Shown one piece after another: positions 1 through 7,944 of a stretch of 64,000 bases of DNA. The translations under genes were made by a program, and so were the position numbers. The DNA comes from Cytophagales bacterium. GTDB lineage: Bacteria > Bacteroidota > Bacteroidia > Cytophagales > Spirosomataceae. Under the pieces are notes generated by a model. That model did not search any database, was not told the origin of the DNA, and worked only from the letters and a program-made list of their open reading frames with translations. Location of the stretch: the NCBI GenBank assembly GCA_013298125.1, contig JAAFJP010000018.1, forward strand, positions 61,174 to 125,173. Reading direction: 5' to 3'. The stretch's first letter is position 1. Each line of letters opens with the position of its first letter.

Positions 1-239
1 TTCAACCAAATATCGTGGGAAGTATAACCAAAATTAGGGATGGATAGAGGCGTTTTTTGGAAGTTTTTTGTGAATTTAGACGATAGAATATCCTTCCCAG
101 AAAACTGGTGTTTGGGGTCTTCAAATACTGAACAATTGTAGCCGACGGGTACTTCGTCAGGAGTATCAGAAAGTATGATTTCTTGGGCAAGAAGAGGTAA
201 TTTTAGCAAGAGTAAAAGCCCCAAAAAGAGTCGTTGCAT
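1..239 (-). CDS. 7TM-DISM sensor protein, N-terminal fragment (partial)
   Basis: The coding region runs off the left edge, so only the first 79 codons are visible. It opens with a signal peptide (MQRLFLGLLLLLKLPLLAQ) and continues into a segment with EDPKHQFSGKDIL and then FGYTSHDIWL. That spacing and the closing FGYT-x-x-x-IWL are characteristic of the extracellular 7TMR-DISMED2 domain, which precedes seven membrane helices and usually a histidine kinase or another signalling output. The family assignment is by motif; the output domain lies outside the window and cannot be known. The start is the ATG at 237-239, immediately followed by the hydrophobic leader. A short open frame at 2-190 on the same strand is only a shadow. 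Confidence 0.75.
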   Translation of the reverse strand, partial: MQRLFLGLLLLLKLPLLAQEIILSDTPDEVPVGYNCSVFEDPKHQFSGKDILSSKFTKNFQKTPLSIPNFGYTSHDIWL

Positions 240-371
240 AGATTCAATAGCCTTAGTTTATATTTAAAGATATTGAGTATTCAGCCGATGGGCAATTTTT
301 AAGGCTATATTTGAGTAAACGGTATGTTAAGTACCCTCAAAACAAAAATAACCCACGTTTTCACGCAGGTT

Positions 372-479
372 AAGAGGTAGGCAGTGTTTAGTTTACAGTA
401 GGCAGTAGCAAAAAATGTCCGTAACTTGTTTATAGTGAGACGATTATGAGAAATTTTATTTACCGCCTACTACCAACTA
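372..479. repeat. word-type inverted repeat, TAGGCAGT family
   Basis: The left half (373-408) repeats the word GTAGGCAGT with spacers, and the right half (461-479) carries it in inverse orientation as CGCCTACTACC. The pairing is imperfect. The same word forms the repeat at 1148-1266, so the lipoprotein gene between them is bracketed by two copies. Confidence 0.5.
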
Positions 480-521
480 AATTTTACTGAATACTTATTT
501 AGTTAATAGTAATCCTTATTT

Positions 522-1067
522 TTATTTCGCATAAATCACCACGGGCGTTGTTTCTACAATATTACTCTTATTCAAGGCACGGTCTTTAATTTGAATTGCA
601 AATTTAACTGTATCTCGCTTACCCGTGAGAAACGGAATACCTTGAAAAACATTATATTCAAATACTGCCGAGTAATCTATTGACCCTTCAATAGGACCCG
701 CCTTTGCCCCTTGCTTAAAACGAATAGGAAAATTTCCACCCAATTTTTCTTTTGGATTGCTCCTCAAAAACTTACCATTTTTAGATACCAAAATATCCAC
801 TATAATAGTCTGTAAGCTATCCCCAGTAGTTTTTTTTAGTTTTATTAATTCATCGGGAGTAAAGCCTACATCACCGTCTCCATCCTTAAAATCAACCGTC
901 ATAATAACAGAATCTTTCTTGGAAACCCCCAACAAACCTTGTGAAGTGGACGTTAAAACCTGAATGCTATTGAATCCTATTTCGGGCGTAAAGCTATACT
1001 CAGGCTCCCCTACACACGAGAGAACAAAAACTGAAAGAGAGACTATGGCTAAAATCTTATTTTTCAT
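522..1067 (-). CDS. conserved hypothetical lipoprotein
   Basis: This is a 181-residue exported lipoprotein. The leader MKNKILAIVSLSVFVLSC ends in a lipobox-like LSC, so Cys18 should be lipidated. The mature part is predicted to be beta-rich and includes a DFKDGDGDVG stretch near residues 55-65, which resembles the acidic calcium-binding loops found in many Bacteroidota surface lipoproteins. It ends with a strand-rich segment (KFAIQIKDRALNKSN). No catalytic motif is visible. It stands alone: the neighbours on both sides are separated from it by inverted repeats built from the same TAGGCAGT word. The function is unknown; a surface or periplasmic binding role is only a guess from the lipobox. 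Confidence 0.75.
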   Translation of the reverse strand: MKNKILAIVSLSVFVLSCVGEPEYSFTPEIGFNSIQVLTSTSQGLLGVSKKDSVIMTVDFKDGDGDVGFTPDELIKLKKTTGDSLQTIIVDILVSKNGKFLRSNPKEKLGGNFPIRFKQGAKAGPIEGSIDYSAVFEYNVFQGIPFLTGKRDTVKFAIQIKDRALNKSNIVETTPVVIYAK

Positions 1068-1147
1068 ACTTCTTAAACGAAACTGATAGATGGCTTGTTG
1101 TGAGAAACAGCCGTAAAGTTAATGATTTGACGTAATTTTGTGTTAAT

Positions 1148-1266
1148 AAGTACGCAGTAAAAATTAGTTTGTAGTTTGCAGTTAGTAGAATTGAATTTAA
1201 TATCCTTATTTCCAATGAGTTATATTCTAAACTTTATCACTGCCTACTATTTACTGCCTACTGTTT
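1148..1266. repeat. word-type inverted repeat, TAGGCAGT family
   Basis: The left arm (1149-1188) has GCAGT/GTAGTTTGCAGTTAGTAG words. The right arm (1239-1263) reads CACTGCCTACTATTTACTG and onward, which is two inverse copies of the word. The right arm ends only about 10 bp before the ATG at 1274, so it takes the place where a leader and ribosome-binding region would be expected. Confidence 0.6.
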
Positions 1267-1273
1267 TTCCACA

Positions 1274-2335
1274 ATGATTTTCATGCAACAGGCAGATATT
1301 CTTAAACAAAGAGTTTTACAAATGCTCCCCGATGACTTCAATGCCTTGGCTTTGGAGATTTTTCGGTATCAAGTTGAAAATAACAATATCTATAAAAAAT
1401 ATGTACAATACCTTAAAATTCAAGTAGATAACGTCAAAAAAATAGAACAAATTCCTTTTCTTCCTATCGAATTTTTCAAAACCCAAAACATCCTTTCAGG
1501 AGAAAATACTGCAAAAATCACTTTTGAAAGTAGTGGAACAACAGGACAAAATACGTCAAAACATCACGTTAAAGACCCAGAATTTTACTTAAAGGTTGCA
1601 GAGCAAATTTTTGAAAGATTTTATGGCAAGCTATCTGATTTCCAAATACTTGCCCTGCTTCCCTCCTATTTGGAACGAACAAATTCTTCCTTGGTTTATA
1701 TGGTTGAGCATTTTATCAAAAAGAGTGGTAATCCAAATTCTGGCTTTTATTTGGATGATTATAAAGGTTTGGCAAAGGCTTTGGAGGGTGACGGGAGACG
1801 GAAGACAGGGGAAAGGGGTACAAAATGCCAAACCCTACTCATCGGCGTAACCTTTGGATTATTAGATTTTGCAGAGTCAGACAACAACTTCTCTTTCTTA
1901 CAAAACACTGATAATCTGATAGTTATGGAAACGGGTGGTATGAAAGGAAGACGAAAAGAATTACTCCGTGAAGAAGTCCATGAAATTCTGACGAAGGCTT
2001 TTCACGTAAAAACTATCCATTCAGAATACGGTATGACAGAACTACTTTCACAAGGGTATTCAAAAGGAGAAGGGATTTTTGAGTTACCTATTTCTATGAA
2101 AATATTATTGAGAGACGTAAACGATCCCTTTTGTTATATCACAAATTCTCGCTCAGGAGGTATCAACGTCATTGACCTCGCCAATGTGGATTCTTGTAGT
2201 TTTATTGAGACGAAGGATTTGGGAAGTTGGATTTTAGAGGATAAAGAACAGAGTTCAGATGATAATAAAAAATTTAGAATACTTGGCAGATTTGACAATT
2301 CCGATATTCGGGGTTGTAATTTGATGATTCAATAA
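1274..2335 (+). CDS. LuxE/PaaK-family acyl-protein ligase
   Basis: This 353-residue protein resembles LuxE-type acyl-protein synthetases, adenylate-forming enzymes that activate a fatty acid or other acid and pass it to a protein thiol. The signature FESSGTTGQNTSKH (about residues 84-97) is the adenylate-forming phosphate-binding loop, and HSEYGMTELLSQGY (about 252-265) matches the conserved YGMTE motif. The end lacks a large mobile C-terminal domain, as in LuxE. Residues about 171-186 (EGDGRRKTGERGTKCQ) are a charged, purine-coded run that looks inserted into an otherwise well-packed protein. No luciferase or reductase partners are nearby, so the acyl acceptor is unknown. The ATG at 1283 (MQQADIL) is an alternative start. 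A hairpin terminator follows at 2368-2404. Confidence 0.8.
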   Translation: MIFMQQADILKQRVLQMLPDDFNALALEIFRYQVENNNIYKKYVQYLKIQVDNVKKIEQIPFLPIEFFKTQNILSGENTAKITFESSGTTGQNTSKHHVKDPEFYLKVAEQIFERFYGKLSDFQILALLPSYLERTNSSLVYMVEHFIKKSGNPNSGFYLDDYKGLAKALEGDGRRKTGERGTKCQTLLIGVTFGLLDFAESDNNFSFLQNTDNLIVMETGGMKGRRKELLREEVHEILTKAFHVKTIHSEYGMTELLSQGYSKGEGIFELPISMKILLRDVNDPFCYITNSRSGGINVIDLANVDSCSFIETKDLGSWILEDKEQSSDDNKKFRILGRFDNSDIRGCNLMIQ

Positions 2336-2367
2336 ATGTAGTACGGAATTGTATTCCGTGAATTACA

Positions 2368-2404
2368 TAAAAAGGCTTCCGAAAATCAATTCAGAAGCCT
2401 TTTC
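2368..2404. terminator. bidirectional hairpin terminator between the LuxE gene and rny
   Basis: AAAGGCTTC (2371-2379) pairs with GAAGCCTTT (2394-2402), flanked by A-runs and T-runs on the two strands. It sits between convergent genes. Upstream, 2338-2366 carries a small imperfect palindrome around GTACGGAAT/ATTCCGTG. Downstream, 2405-2440 repeats the word ATCTATA. Confidence 0.75.
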
Positions 2405-2455
2405 TATAATCTATAATCTATCATCTATAATCTAAACTCTATTCTCTAACAATCC

Positions 2456-4075
2456 CTACTTCGCATAATTAACCGCTCTCATTTCACGAATTACCGTTAC
2501 TTTGATTTGTCCTGGGTATTGCATTTCTTTTTCGATTTTTTGCGAAATATCAAACGATAATGAACTTGCTTTTTCATCCGAAACGTTTTCTGAATCCACC
2601 AAAACACGCAATTCACGTCCCGCTTGGATGGCATAACATTTCTGAACACCTTGGAAACTTACTGCCAATTCTTCCAACTCCTTCAAACGTCTCATGTACG
2701 ATTCCATCATCTCACGTCTCGCTCCTGGGCGTGAACCCGAAATGGCATCACAAACCTGAATAATTGGCGAAATCATCGAAGTCATTTCTATCTCGTCGTG
2801 GTGGGCTCCGATGGCGTTACAAATCTCAGCGTTTTCTTTATATTTTTCAGCCAATTGCATACCCAACAGTGCGTGGGGCAATTCCGCTTCTTCGTGCCAT
2901 ACTTTTCCAATATCGTGGAGTAAACCTGCACGTTTTGCCGCCTTAGCATTCAATCCCAATTCTGCTGCCATCGTAGCACAAAGTTTCGCTACCTCACGTG
3001 AGTGTTGCAAAAGATTTTGTCCGTAAGACGAACGGAAACGCATTCTACCCACCATTTTAATCAACTCTGGATGCAATCCGTGAATACCTAAATCTATGAC
3101 TGTACGCTCGCCAATTTCAACGATTTCATCATCAATATTTTTCTTCGTTTTTGCCACAACTTCCTCAATACGTGCGGGGTGAATACGTCCATCTTGCACC
3201 AAACGGTGGAGCGACAAACGAGCAATCTCACGACGAACAGGGTCAAAACCCGAAATAATAATTGCCTCTGGAGTATCATCCACGATAAATTCTACACCTG
3301 TGGCGGCTTCCAAAGCACGAATATTACGTCCTTCACGACCAATGATTTTTCCCTTCACATCGTCAGATTCGATGTTGAAAACCGATACACAGTTCTCAAT
3401 CGCATTTTCGGCGGCTGTTCTTTGGATGGTTTCGATAACGACTTTTTTCGCCTCTTTCGTAGCCGTTAATTTCGCTTCTTCGATGGCAGTTTTTATCAAT
3501 GAAGAAGCCTTCGTTTCAGCTTCTGCCGTGAGTGCATCTATCAATTGCTGACGTGCTTCGGCGGCTGTCAAACCCGCAATCTTCTCTAATTGAGCCACTT
3601 GCGAAGCAAACATTTCATCCGCTTCGGCTTGTTTTCTTTCTGCCTCTTCGGTTTTTTTACGAAGATTATCTTCTTTTGAAGTCAAAGATTGACGTTGTGA
3701 CATCACATCGGCTTCCATCTTTTTGGCTTGCTCTACTGATACTCTTGCTTGCTCAACCGACTTACGTGCTTCATCCATCGACTGTTGGATGGTACGCTCA
3801 CGTTCCTTCAATTTTTGTTCGTTCTGAACTAAAATTTGCTTCTTTCTATTTGAATCATCTTCAAATTCTGAACGTAATTTCAAGAACTTTTCTTTGGCTT
3901 CCAAGATTCGGTCTTTCTTAATATTTTCAGCTTGTAGCTCGGCAGTTTTTACAATATCAGCGGCTTTGGCGGCGGCATCTTCTTCGAGTTTTTGGGTATT
4001 TTTAGCAAATACAGCTTTACCTACAAATAGCCCTGCAATGAGGGAAACAACTGCGGCAATTACGGGAGTTAACAT
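2456..4075 (-). CDS. rny: ribonuclease Y
   Basis: This endoribonuclease starts bulk mRNA decay and is anchored in the inner membrane. The 539-residue protein has the family layout: an N-terminal membrane helix ([19 protein letters not shown]), a long charged coiled coil (about residues 25-190), a KH domain with the [11 protein letters not shown] loop (about 248-258), then an HD domain with the HDIGKVWH metal site (about 365) and HHDEIE (about 405). The length and the C-terminus ending in MRAVNYAK fit the family. It lies downstream of zapA on the same strand, an arrangement common in Bacteroidota, but a 405 bp AT-rich gap separates them, so it may have its own promoter. Confidence 0.96.
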   Translation of the reverse strand: MLTPVIAAVVSLIAGLFVGKAVFAKNTQKLEEDAAAKAADIVKTAELQAENIKKDRILEAKEKFLKLRSEFEDDSNRKKQILVQNEQKLKERERTIQQSMDEARKSVEQARVSVEQAKKMEADVMSQRQSLTSKEDNLRKKTEEAERKQAEADEMFASQVAQLEKIAGLTAAEARQQLIDALTAEAETKASSLIKTAIEEAKLTATKEAKKVVIETIQRTAAENAIENCVSVFNIESDDVKGKIIGREGRNIRALEAATGVEFIVDDTPEAIIISGFDPVRREIARLSLHRLVQDGRIHPARIEEVVAKTKKNIDDEIVEIGERTVIDLGIHGLHPELIKMVGRMRFRSSYGQNLLQHSREVAKLCATMAAELGLNAKAAKRAGLLHDIGKVWHEEAELPHALLGMQLAEKYKENAEICNAIGAHHDEIEMTSMISPIIQVCDAISGSRPGARREMMESYMRRLKELEELAVSFQGVQKCYAIQAGRELRVLVDSENVSDEKASSLSFDISQKIEKEMQYPGQIKVTVIREMRAVNYAK

Positions 4076-4480
4076 AATTTTATATCGTTTTAGTTGATTT
4101 CTTCGTGCGTAAGCAATTGACGCAATCCAAAGGAAATCCAGTGAAAAAAGGGTACTAAAACAGACAAATGACGTTTGAAAGAAGGGCTTTTTATTGGAAG
4201 AGAATACAATAATTTAATTTGAAAATTTGGTAATTTGAAAATTAAGTAATTGAAAATCAATAGTTTAATTTTTCAAATTTTGATAAAAAATATTCAAATT
4301 TTAATTGTTTTTAAAAGAAGTAATTACGCAAATATGCGTACCTACTTAGCTTATGTCTTTCATTAAAAATAGAATCGTATTTAAGGACTTAATAGACAGT
4401 TTTAAATTTTTGAAGTAAGGATTTTATCATTTAAAATGTATATCTAATCTACGATTTATTGGGTATGACGAATCAGAAAA
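4076..4480. other. 405 bp gap between rny and zapA with inverted repeats
   Basis: No protein-coding potential is visible. The stretch 4210-4310 is a word repeat of AATTTGAAAATT in both orientations. At 4318-4347 there is a hairpin with outer arms AAGTA/TACTT and inner arms TACGCA/TGCGTA. In many bacteria a 6S RNA gene lies beside zapA, but no sequence or fold here is recognisable as 6S RNA, so none is claimed. Confidence 0.4.
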
Positions 4481-4771
4481 TTATTCTGTAACGGAATCTA
4501 TCACTTTTTCTAAGGCGGAGACTTTCTCTAAAACGGTTTCTTGGAGAGTCTCGTGTTCTAAGTCAAATTTTAGGTTACTCATCACAAAATCCAGTGCCGA
4601 GAGTGCCAGAAGTCGTTGGGTACTTGTGATTTTGGCGGTGACACGATAATGCTGGATTTTTTCATTAATCAACTTAGCTGCTCTACGGACAATCTCCTCC
4701 TCTGCTTTATCGACATTTAAGCTAAAAGCCTCCGTTCCGACGATTACATTACAGGGTATCTTTTTGTCCAT
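4481..4771 (-). CDS. zapA: cell division protein ZapA
   Basis: ZapA binds FtsZ at mid-cell and promotes bundling of its filaments. The 96-residue protein begins MDKKIPCNVIVGTEAFSLNV, the small beta-rich N-terminal part that contacts FtsZ, followed by EEEIVRRAAKLINEKI and a long helix for dimerisation and tetramerisation. Size and order match the family. The gene directly upstream (4851-5180) encodes a small coiled-coil protein often found in this position in Bacteroidota, and the two probably form one operon. The 79 bp gap between them is filled with AACTTA-type words. Confidence 0.9.
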   Translation of the reverse strand: MDKKIPCNVIVGTEAFSLNVDKAEEEIVRRAAKLINEKIQHYRVTAKITSTQRLLALSALDFVMSNLKFDLEHETLQETVLEKVSALEKVIDSVTE

Positions 4772-4777
4772 TTTTCT

Positions 4778-4852
4778 TTGAGTTTGAAGAGTTTTGAAGG
4801 TTTGGAAAGTCTAACAACTTAGCAACTTAATAACTCAACAACTTAACAATTT
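4778..4852. repeat. word repeat (AACTTA words) between zapA and the coiled-coil gene
   Basis: Positions 4811-4850 repeat variants of CAACTTAA (ACAACTTAGCAACTTAATAA and onward). Positions 4778-4810 carry looser inverse variants (GAGTTTGAAGAG). It fills the whole intercistronic gap. Confidence 0.5.
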
Positions 4853-5180
4853 AATTACTAAGCTGATTAATACATTTTTCTATTTCTAAAATATATTCGT
4901 CAAGTTTTTCTTTCAAATCGGCAGTATTGCCTGTACTTTTTAGATTGTTTACTGCAATCTTAGTGAATTTATCTGATTTTTTAAAGTTTTTTATCTGTTG
5001 GTTTAAATTTTTCTGTAATTCTTGATTTTCTTTTTGACTATCGAAAAGATTTTGTCTGAGGGTTTCATTCTCAATTTTGGTTTCATCAAACTCTACTTTC
5101 AAAGCGGCGTAACTGCTCGCCAAGCTTTTTAGTTTACGCTCTAAGATAATAAATCGTTCTAATATTTGAGAATCAACCAT
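4851..5180 (-). CDS. small coiled-coil protein, possible division-associated partner of ZapA
   Basis: This 109-residue soluble protein is mostly heptad-repeat helix (residues about 5-75, rich in L, E, K, Q and N) and has no signal peptide. A final short helix (LKEKLDEYILEIEKCINQLSN) could cap a dimer. It is the first gene of a likely two-gene unit with zapA. By position and size it resembles the small ZapB-like or hypothetical proteins encoded next to zapA in Bacteroidota, but the sequence alone does not prove a division role. The start ATG at 5178-5180 follows a TTAGTTATTGG-type repeat immediately upstream. Confidence 0.7.
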   Translation of the reverse strand: MVDSQILERFIILERKLKSLASSYAALKVEFDETKIENETLRQNLFDSQKENQELQKNLNQQIKNFKKSDKFTKIAVNNLKSTGNTADLKEKLDEYILEIEKCINQLSN

Positions 5181-5183
5181 CTT

Positions 5184-5318
5184 TTAGTTATTGGTTATCA
5201 GTTATTAGCTATTAGGTTTTTTACATCTATCAAACGTTATGTAAACTGTAAAGATTAATCATTCAAAACCAATAAAATCTGACGAATAAAAATAACCAGC
5301 TACTAATAACTAATAATA
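5184..5318. repeat. word-type inverted repeat, GTTATTAG family
   Basis: The left arm (5184-5216) has GTTATTGGTTATCAGTTATT and related words. The right arm (5290-5318) is the inverse (AATAACCAGCTACTAATAAC). The same word makes up the repeat at 25288-25463, twenty kilobases away. Confidence 0.65.
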
Positions 5319-5349
5319 TTCCTCAAATTTGGCGAAAAATATTGACATT

Positions 5350-6867
5350 TCACCTCAATATTTTGTATTTATCTCTGATTTTCAATGGAATAATAGTCTT
5401 TCGCTCAACAATCACAACACCCGCCGTGTATAAAAGTAACAGAACGAGGTGATAAGGTATTGATAACCAGAGGTTATGAAACTCAATCTTCATAACACAG
5501 TAAATCAATAACCCTGCCGAAATGATGTAGCCCATGATTGACTGAACATCGTAAGGAACGGGGTAATGTTTTTGCCCGAGTAGATAGCAAACAGCCATCA
5601 TTGTAAATGAAGAAATCATAAAAGCAATGGCACTTCCCATAAAACCAATTTGTGGAATCAAGATAATATTCAGCACAATCGTAACGACAAGCCCTATGGC
5701 GGTTGTGAGTGTTCCATAATAGGTTTTGTTATTGAGTTTGAACCAAACGGAAATATTGTAATAAACCCCTAAAAATAGATTTGCCAACAAAATGATTGGA
5801 ACGATTGAGATACCCTGCCAATAGACTTTTTGACGAAGGAAAAGAATCTTCAACCAGTCCAGATTCAAACTCACGCCAAGCCAAATGAATAGGCAGGTCA
5901 TAAAAAACCACTTCGTCACCAAAGCCAAAGTCTCAGGTGAATTTTTATCATCATTTTTGGAAAGGAAAAACGGCTCTGCGGCGTACCTAAATGCCTGTGT
6001 GGCTAAGGACATAAAAACGGACAATTTATAAGCATTTCCGTAGATTCCTAAGACTTCTTTTTTGGTAAGATGCTCGTAAAAATTATCTGGAAGTAGTTTT
6101 TTCAGAAAAACCCTATCGAACATCAAATTGATAGAACTCATCAAAACCATCAGCATAATGGGATAACCGTACTCCCAAAGTTTTTTGAGTTCTTCTTTGT
6201 CAAACTGAAACTTAAACTTTTCAAATTCGGGTAATAAGAATAAAAAGTAGGTCAAATTAGCAATCAAATTAGCGAGGAAAATATAGCCAATTCCGATTTC
6301 AGGATTATAAATTGCCTTTGCTAAGGGGAGCAATGAAGGTAAAAAATCTCCGTCAGAAATTCTTTTCAAGAAAGCTAAAAAGAAAATATTGAGACCAATA
6401 TTGACTAAAATATTTACAATTTTAGCTTTGACAAATCGGGAGGTGCTTTTTTCTAAACGGAGTCTGGCAAAAGGGATGTAAGTGATGCCATCGATAAACA
6501 TGATAATAGCCAACCAAATCAACACTTTTTCTTTACCAGGCTCATCCAAAAAATTCATAATAGGCGTGGCAAATACTATCATACTCACTGAAAAACAAAG
6601 ACTTACCGCTATCACAGCCGTTTGGATGATATTATAATATCTTTCTTTATTTTGTGGAGCAAATCGAAAAAAAGTAGTCTCCATTCCGAATGAATACAGA
6701 ATACTGAGAATGGCAGCATAACTATAAAGCTCAACGTTGAGGTTGGATTCTTTTGGACCAAAAGCCCCCGTGTGAATGGGTACAAGTAGAAAATTGAGAA
6801 CACGCCCCAAGATGGTACTGATTCCGTAAGAGGCGGTTTCGCTGGCTAATTTTTTGAGAACACTCAT
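5350..6867 (-). CDS. polysaccharide flippase (Wzx/MOP superfamily)
   Basis: This 505-residue integral membrane protein is predicted to have 12-14 helices, with the N-terminal MSVLKKLASETASYGISTIL opening typical of oligosaccharide flippases of the MOP exporter superfamily. Such proteins move lipid-linked saccharide units across the inner membrane for surface polysaccharide assembly. Central loops such as YGNAYKLSVFMSLATQAFRY match the family's typical 'Y..a.kl......v..af..a..P' pattern. No glycosyltransferases or other polysaccharide genes lie next to it in this window, so the substrate cannot be inferred. Confidence 0.85.
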   Translation of the reverse strand: MSVLKKLASETASYGISTILGRVLNFLLVPIHTGAFGPKESNLNVELYSYAAILSILYSFGMETTFFRFAPQNKERYYNIIQTAVIAVSLCFSVSMIVFATPIMNFLDEPGKEKVLIWLAIIMFIDGITYIPFARLRLEKSTSRFVKAKIVNILVNIGLNIFFLAFLKRISDGDFLPSLLPLAKAIYNPEIGIGYIFLANLIANLTYFLFLLPEFEKFKFQFDKEELKKLWEYGYPIMLMVLMSSINLMFDRVFLKKLLPDNFYEHLTKKEVLGIYGNAYKLSVFMSLATQAFRYAAEPFFLSKNDDKNSPETLALVTKWFFMTCLFIWLGVSLNLDWLKILFLRQKVYWQGISIVPIILLANLFLGVYYNISVWFKLNNKTYYGTLTTAIGLVVTIVLNIILIPQIGFMGSAIAFMISSFTMMAVCYLLGQKHYPVPYDVQSIMGYIISAGLLIYCVMKIEFHNLWLSIPYHLVLLLLYTAGVVIVERKTIIPLKIRDKYKILR

Positions 6868-6983
6868 GGAATGGGTTTTCGGTGGGGTAATTTTCTACGA
6901 AGTTATTAAAAAAAAGTAGCTTTTTGAATTTCTTATTTTATCCCGTTCTTCCTTAACTTTACAGCCTAACCCAAAACAAATCA

Positions 6984-7823
6984 ATGGCAAACCACTACGA
7001 CAGAATTTTTAAAGAAAACATTGAACCCATGATTCCAATTATTGCCGAAAGAGTTTTTGGGATTGAGAAAATCGAAAAATCAGAAGATCTCAAAGATAAA
7101 CTTCAATATACCTTGGAAAAAGAGGCGGATTATTTGCAAAAAATAATCCATGACAATCCAGCGGAGGACTATATTTTACATTTAGAATGTCAAGTGAAAG
7201 ACGACCCAAAAATGCTTTCTCGGATGTTTTTGTACAGAGCCATTCTGTTTCACTTGTTTGGATTACCCGTTCGACAATTTATTCTTTATATTGGGAAAAA
7301 TCCCTCACAAATGAATACAGTTTTAGACCAAGAACGATTGATTTATTCTTTTCAATTACAGAATGTTAATCAAATTGAGTATGAACATTTTTTAGCCTCA
7401 AATGTCCCAGAAGAGGTTATTTTAGCAATTTTAGCTGATTTCAAAGGTAATAATCCTGAACAAATTATTCGTAAAATTGTGGGGCGATTAAAAGAACTTT
7501 CAGACCAATCTCTACGTTTAACAAAGTATGAAAAACAATTGGAGATTTTATCCAAATTACGTAATTTGCAAAAACAAACTATTCAAACAATCACAACTAT
7601 GGGCTGGGAATATGAATTAGAAACCGATATTAGATACCTTCAAGGAGTTGATAAAGGTATTGAAAAAGGTATTGAGAAAGGTGTTGAAAAAGAAAAATTA
7701 GCATCAAAGATTACTTTCGTGAAATCACTATTAAATGAGAAAGATTTTTCAACTAAAAGAATTGCCTCAATCGTAGGGGTTTCCATTGAATTTGTTGAAA
7801 AAATCAAAAAAGATATTTCATAA
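6984..7823 (+). CDS. Rpn-family (PD-(D/E)XK) nuclease / transposase-like protein
   Basis: This 279-residue protein belongs to the Rpn (recombination-promoting nuclease) type. It starts MANHYDRIFKENIEPMIP, the usual opening. The acidic core follows as EDYILHLECQVKDD (about residues 59-72), where the D...ExQ pattern replaces the more common ExK. The segment RMFLYRAIL comes after that. Near residue 215 there is the tandem KGIEKGIEKGVEKEK linker seen in many family members, and the C-terminal part could bind DNA (KRIASIVGVSIEFVEKIKK). Rpn proteins cleave DNA and stimulate RecA-independent recombination; the role here is inferred from the family. A strong terminator follows directly. Confidence 0.8.
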   Translation: MANHYDRIFKENIEPMIPIIAERVFGIEKIEKSEDLKDKLQYTLEKEADYLQKIIHDNPAEDYILHLECQVKDDPKMLSRMFLYRAILFHLFGLPVRQFILYIGKNPSQMNTVLDQERLIYSFQLQNVNQIEYEHFLASNVPEEVILAILADFKGNNPEQIIRKIVGRLKELSDQSLRLTKYEKQLEILSKLRNLQKQTIQTITTMGWEYELETDIRYLQGVDKGIEKGIEKGVEKEKLASKITFVKSLLNEKDFSTKRIASIVGVSIEFVEKIKKDIS

Positions 7824-7858
7824 AAAACTGGTTAGTGAGTCAATCACTAACCAGTTTT
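7824..7858 (+). terminator. rho-independent terminator of the Rpn gene
   Basis: This is a perfect 15 bp stem: AAAACTGGTTAGTGA (7824-7838), loop GTCAA, TCACTAACCAGTTTT (7844-7858), ending in a T-run. It begins just after the stop codon. Confidence 0.9.
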
Positions 7859-7881
7859 ATTTTCTACATACTTCTCTTCCA

Positions 7882-7912
7882 TTGTAACAATTCTCCGAAA
7901 GGCTTACCTTTG
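7882..7912 (+). promoter_or_regulatory. Bacteroidota-type promoter of holB
   Basis: TTG at 7882-7884 is followed after 20 bp by TACCTTTG at 7905-7912, an exact match to TAnnTTTG. Transcription should start a few bases downstream, near 7917. The apparent GTG start at 7912 therefore lies inside the -7 element and cannot be translated from this promoter. Confidence 0.7.
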
Positions 7913-7944
7913 TGAAATCCATTTCCACAAAAACTATTCATCAA

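Noticed and set aside
3532..3921. 129-residue open frame opposite rny
   Set aside because: It is antisense to the coiled-coil region of ribonuclease Y and shows no protein features of its own.
4076..4480. 6S RNA gene beside zapA
   Set aside because: Position fits, but no recognisable 6S fold or promoter-like bubble was seen, so it is only recorded as a question.
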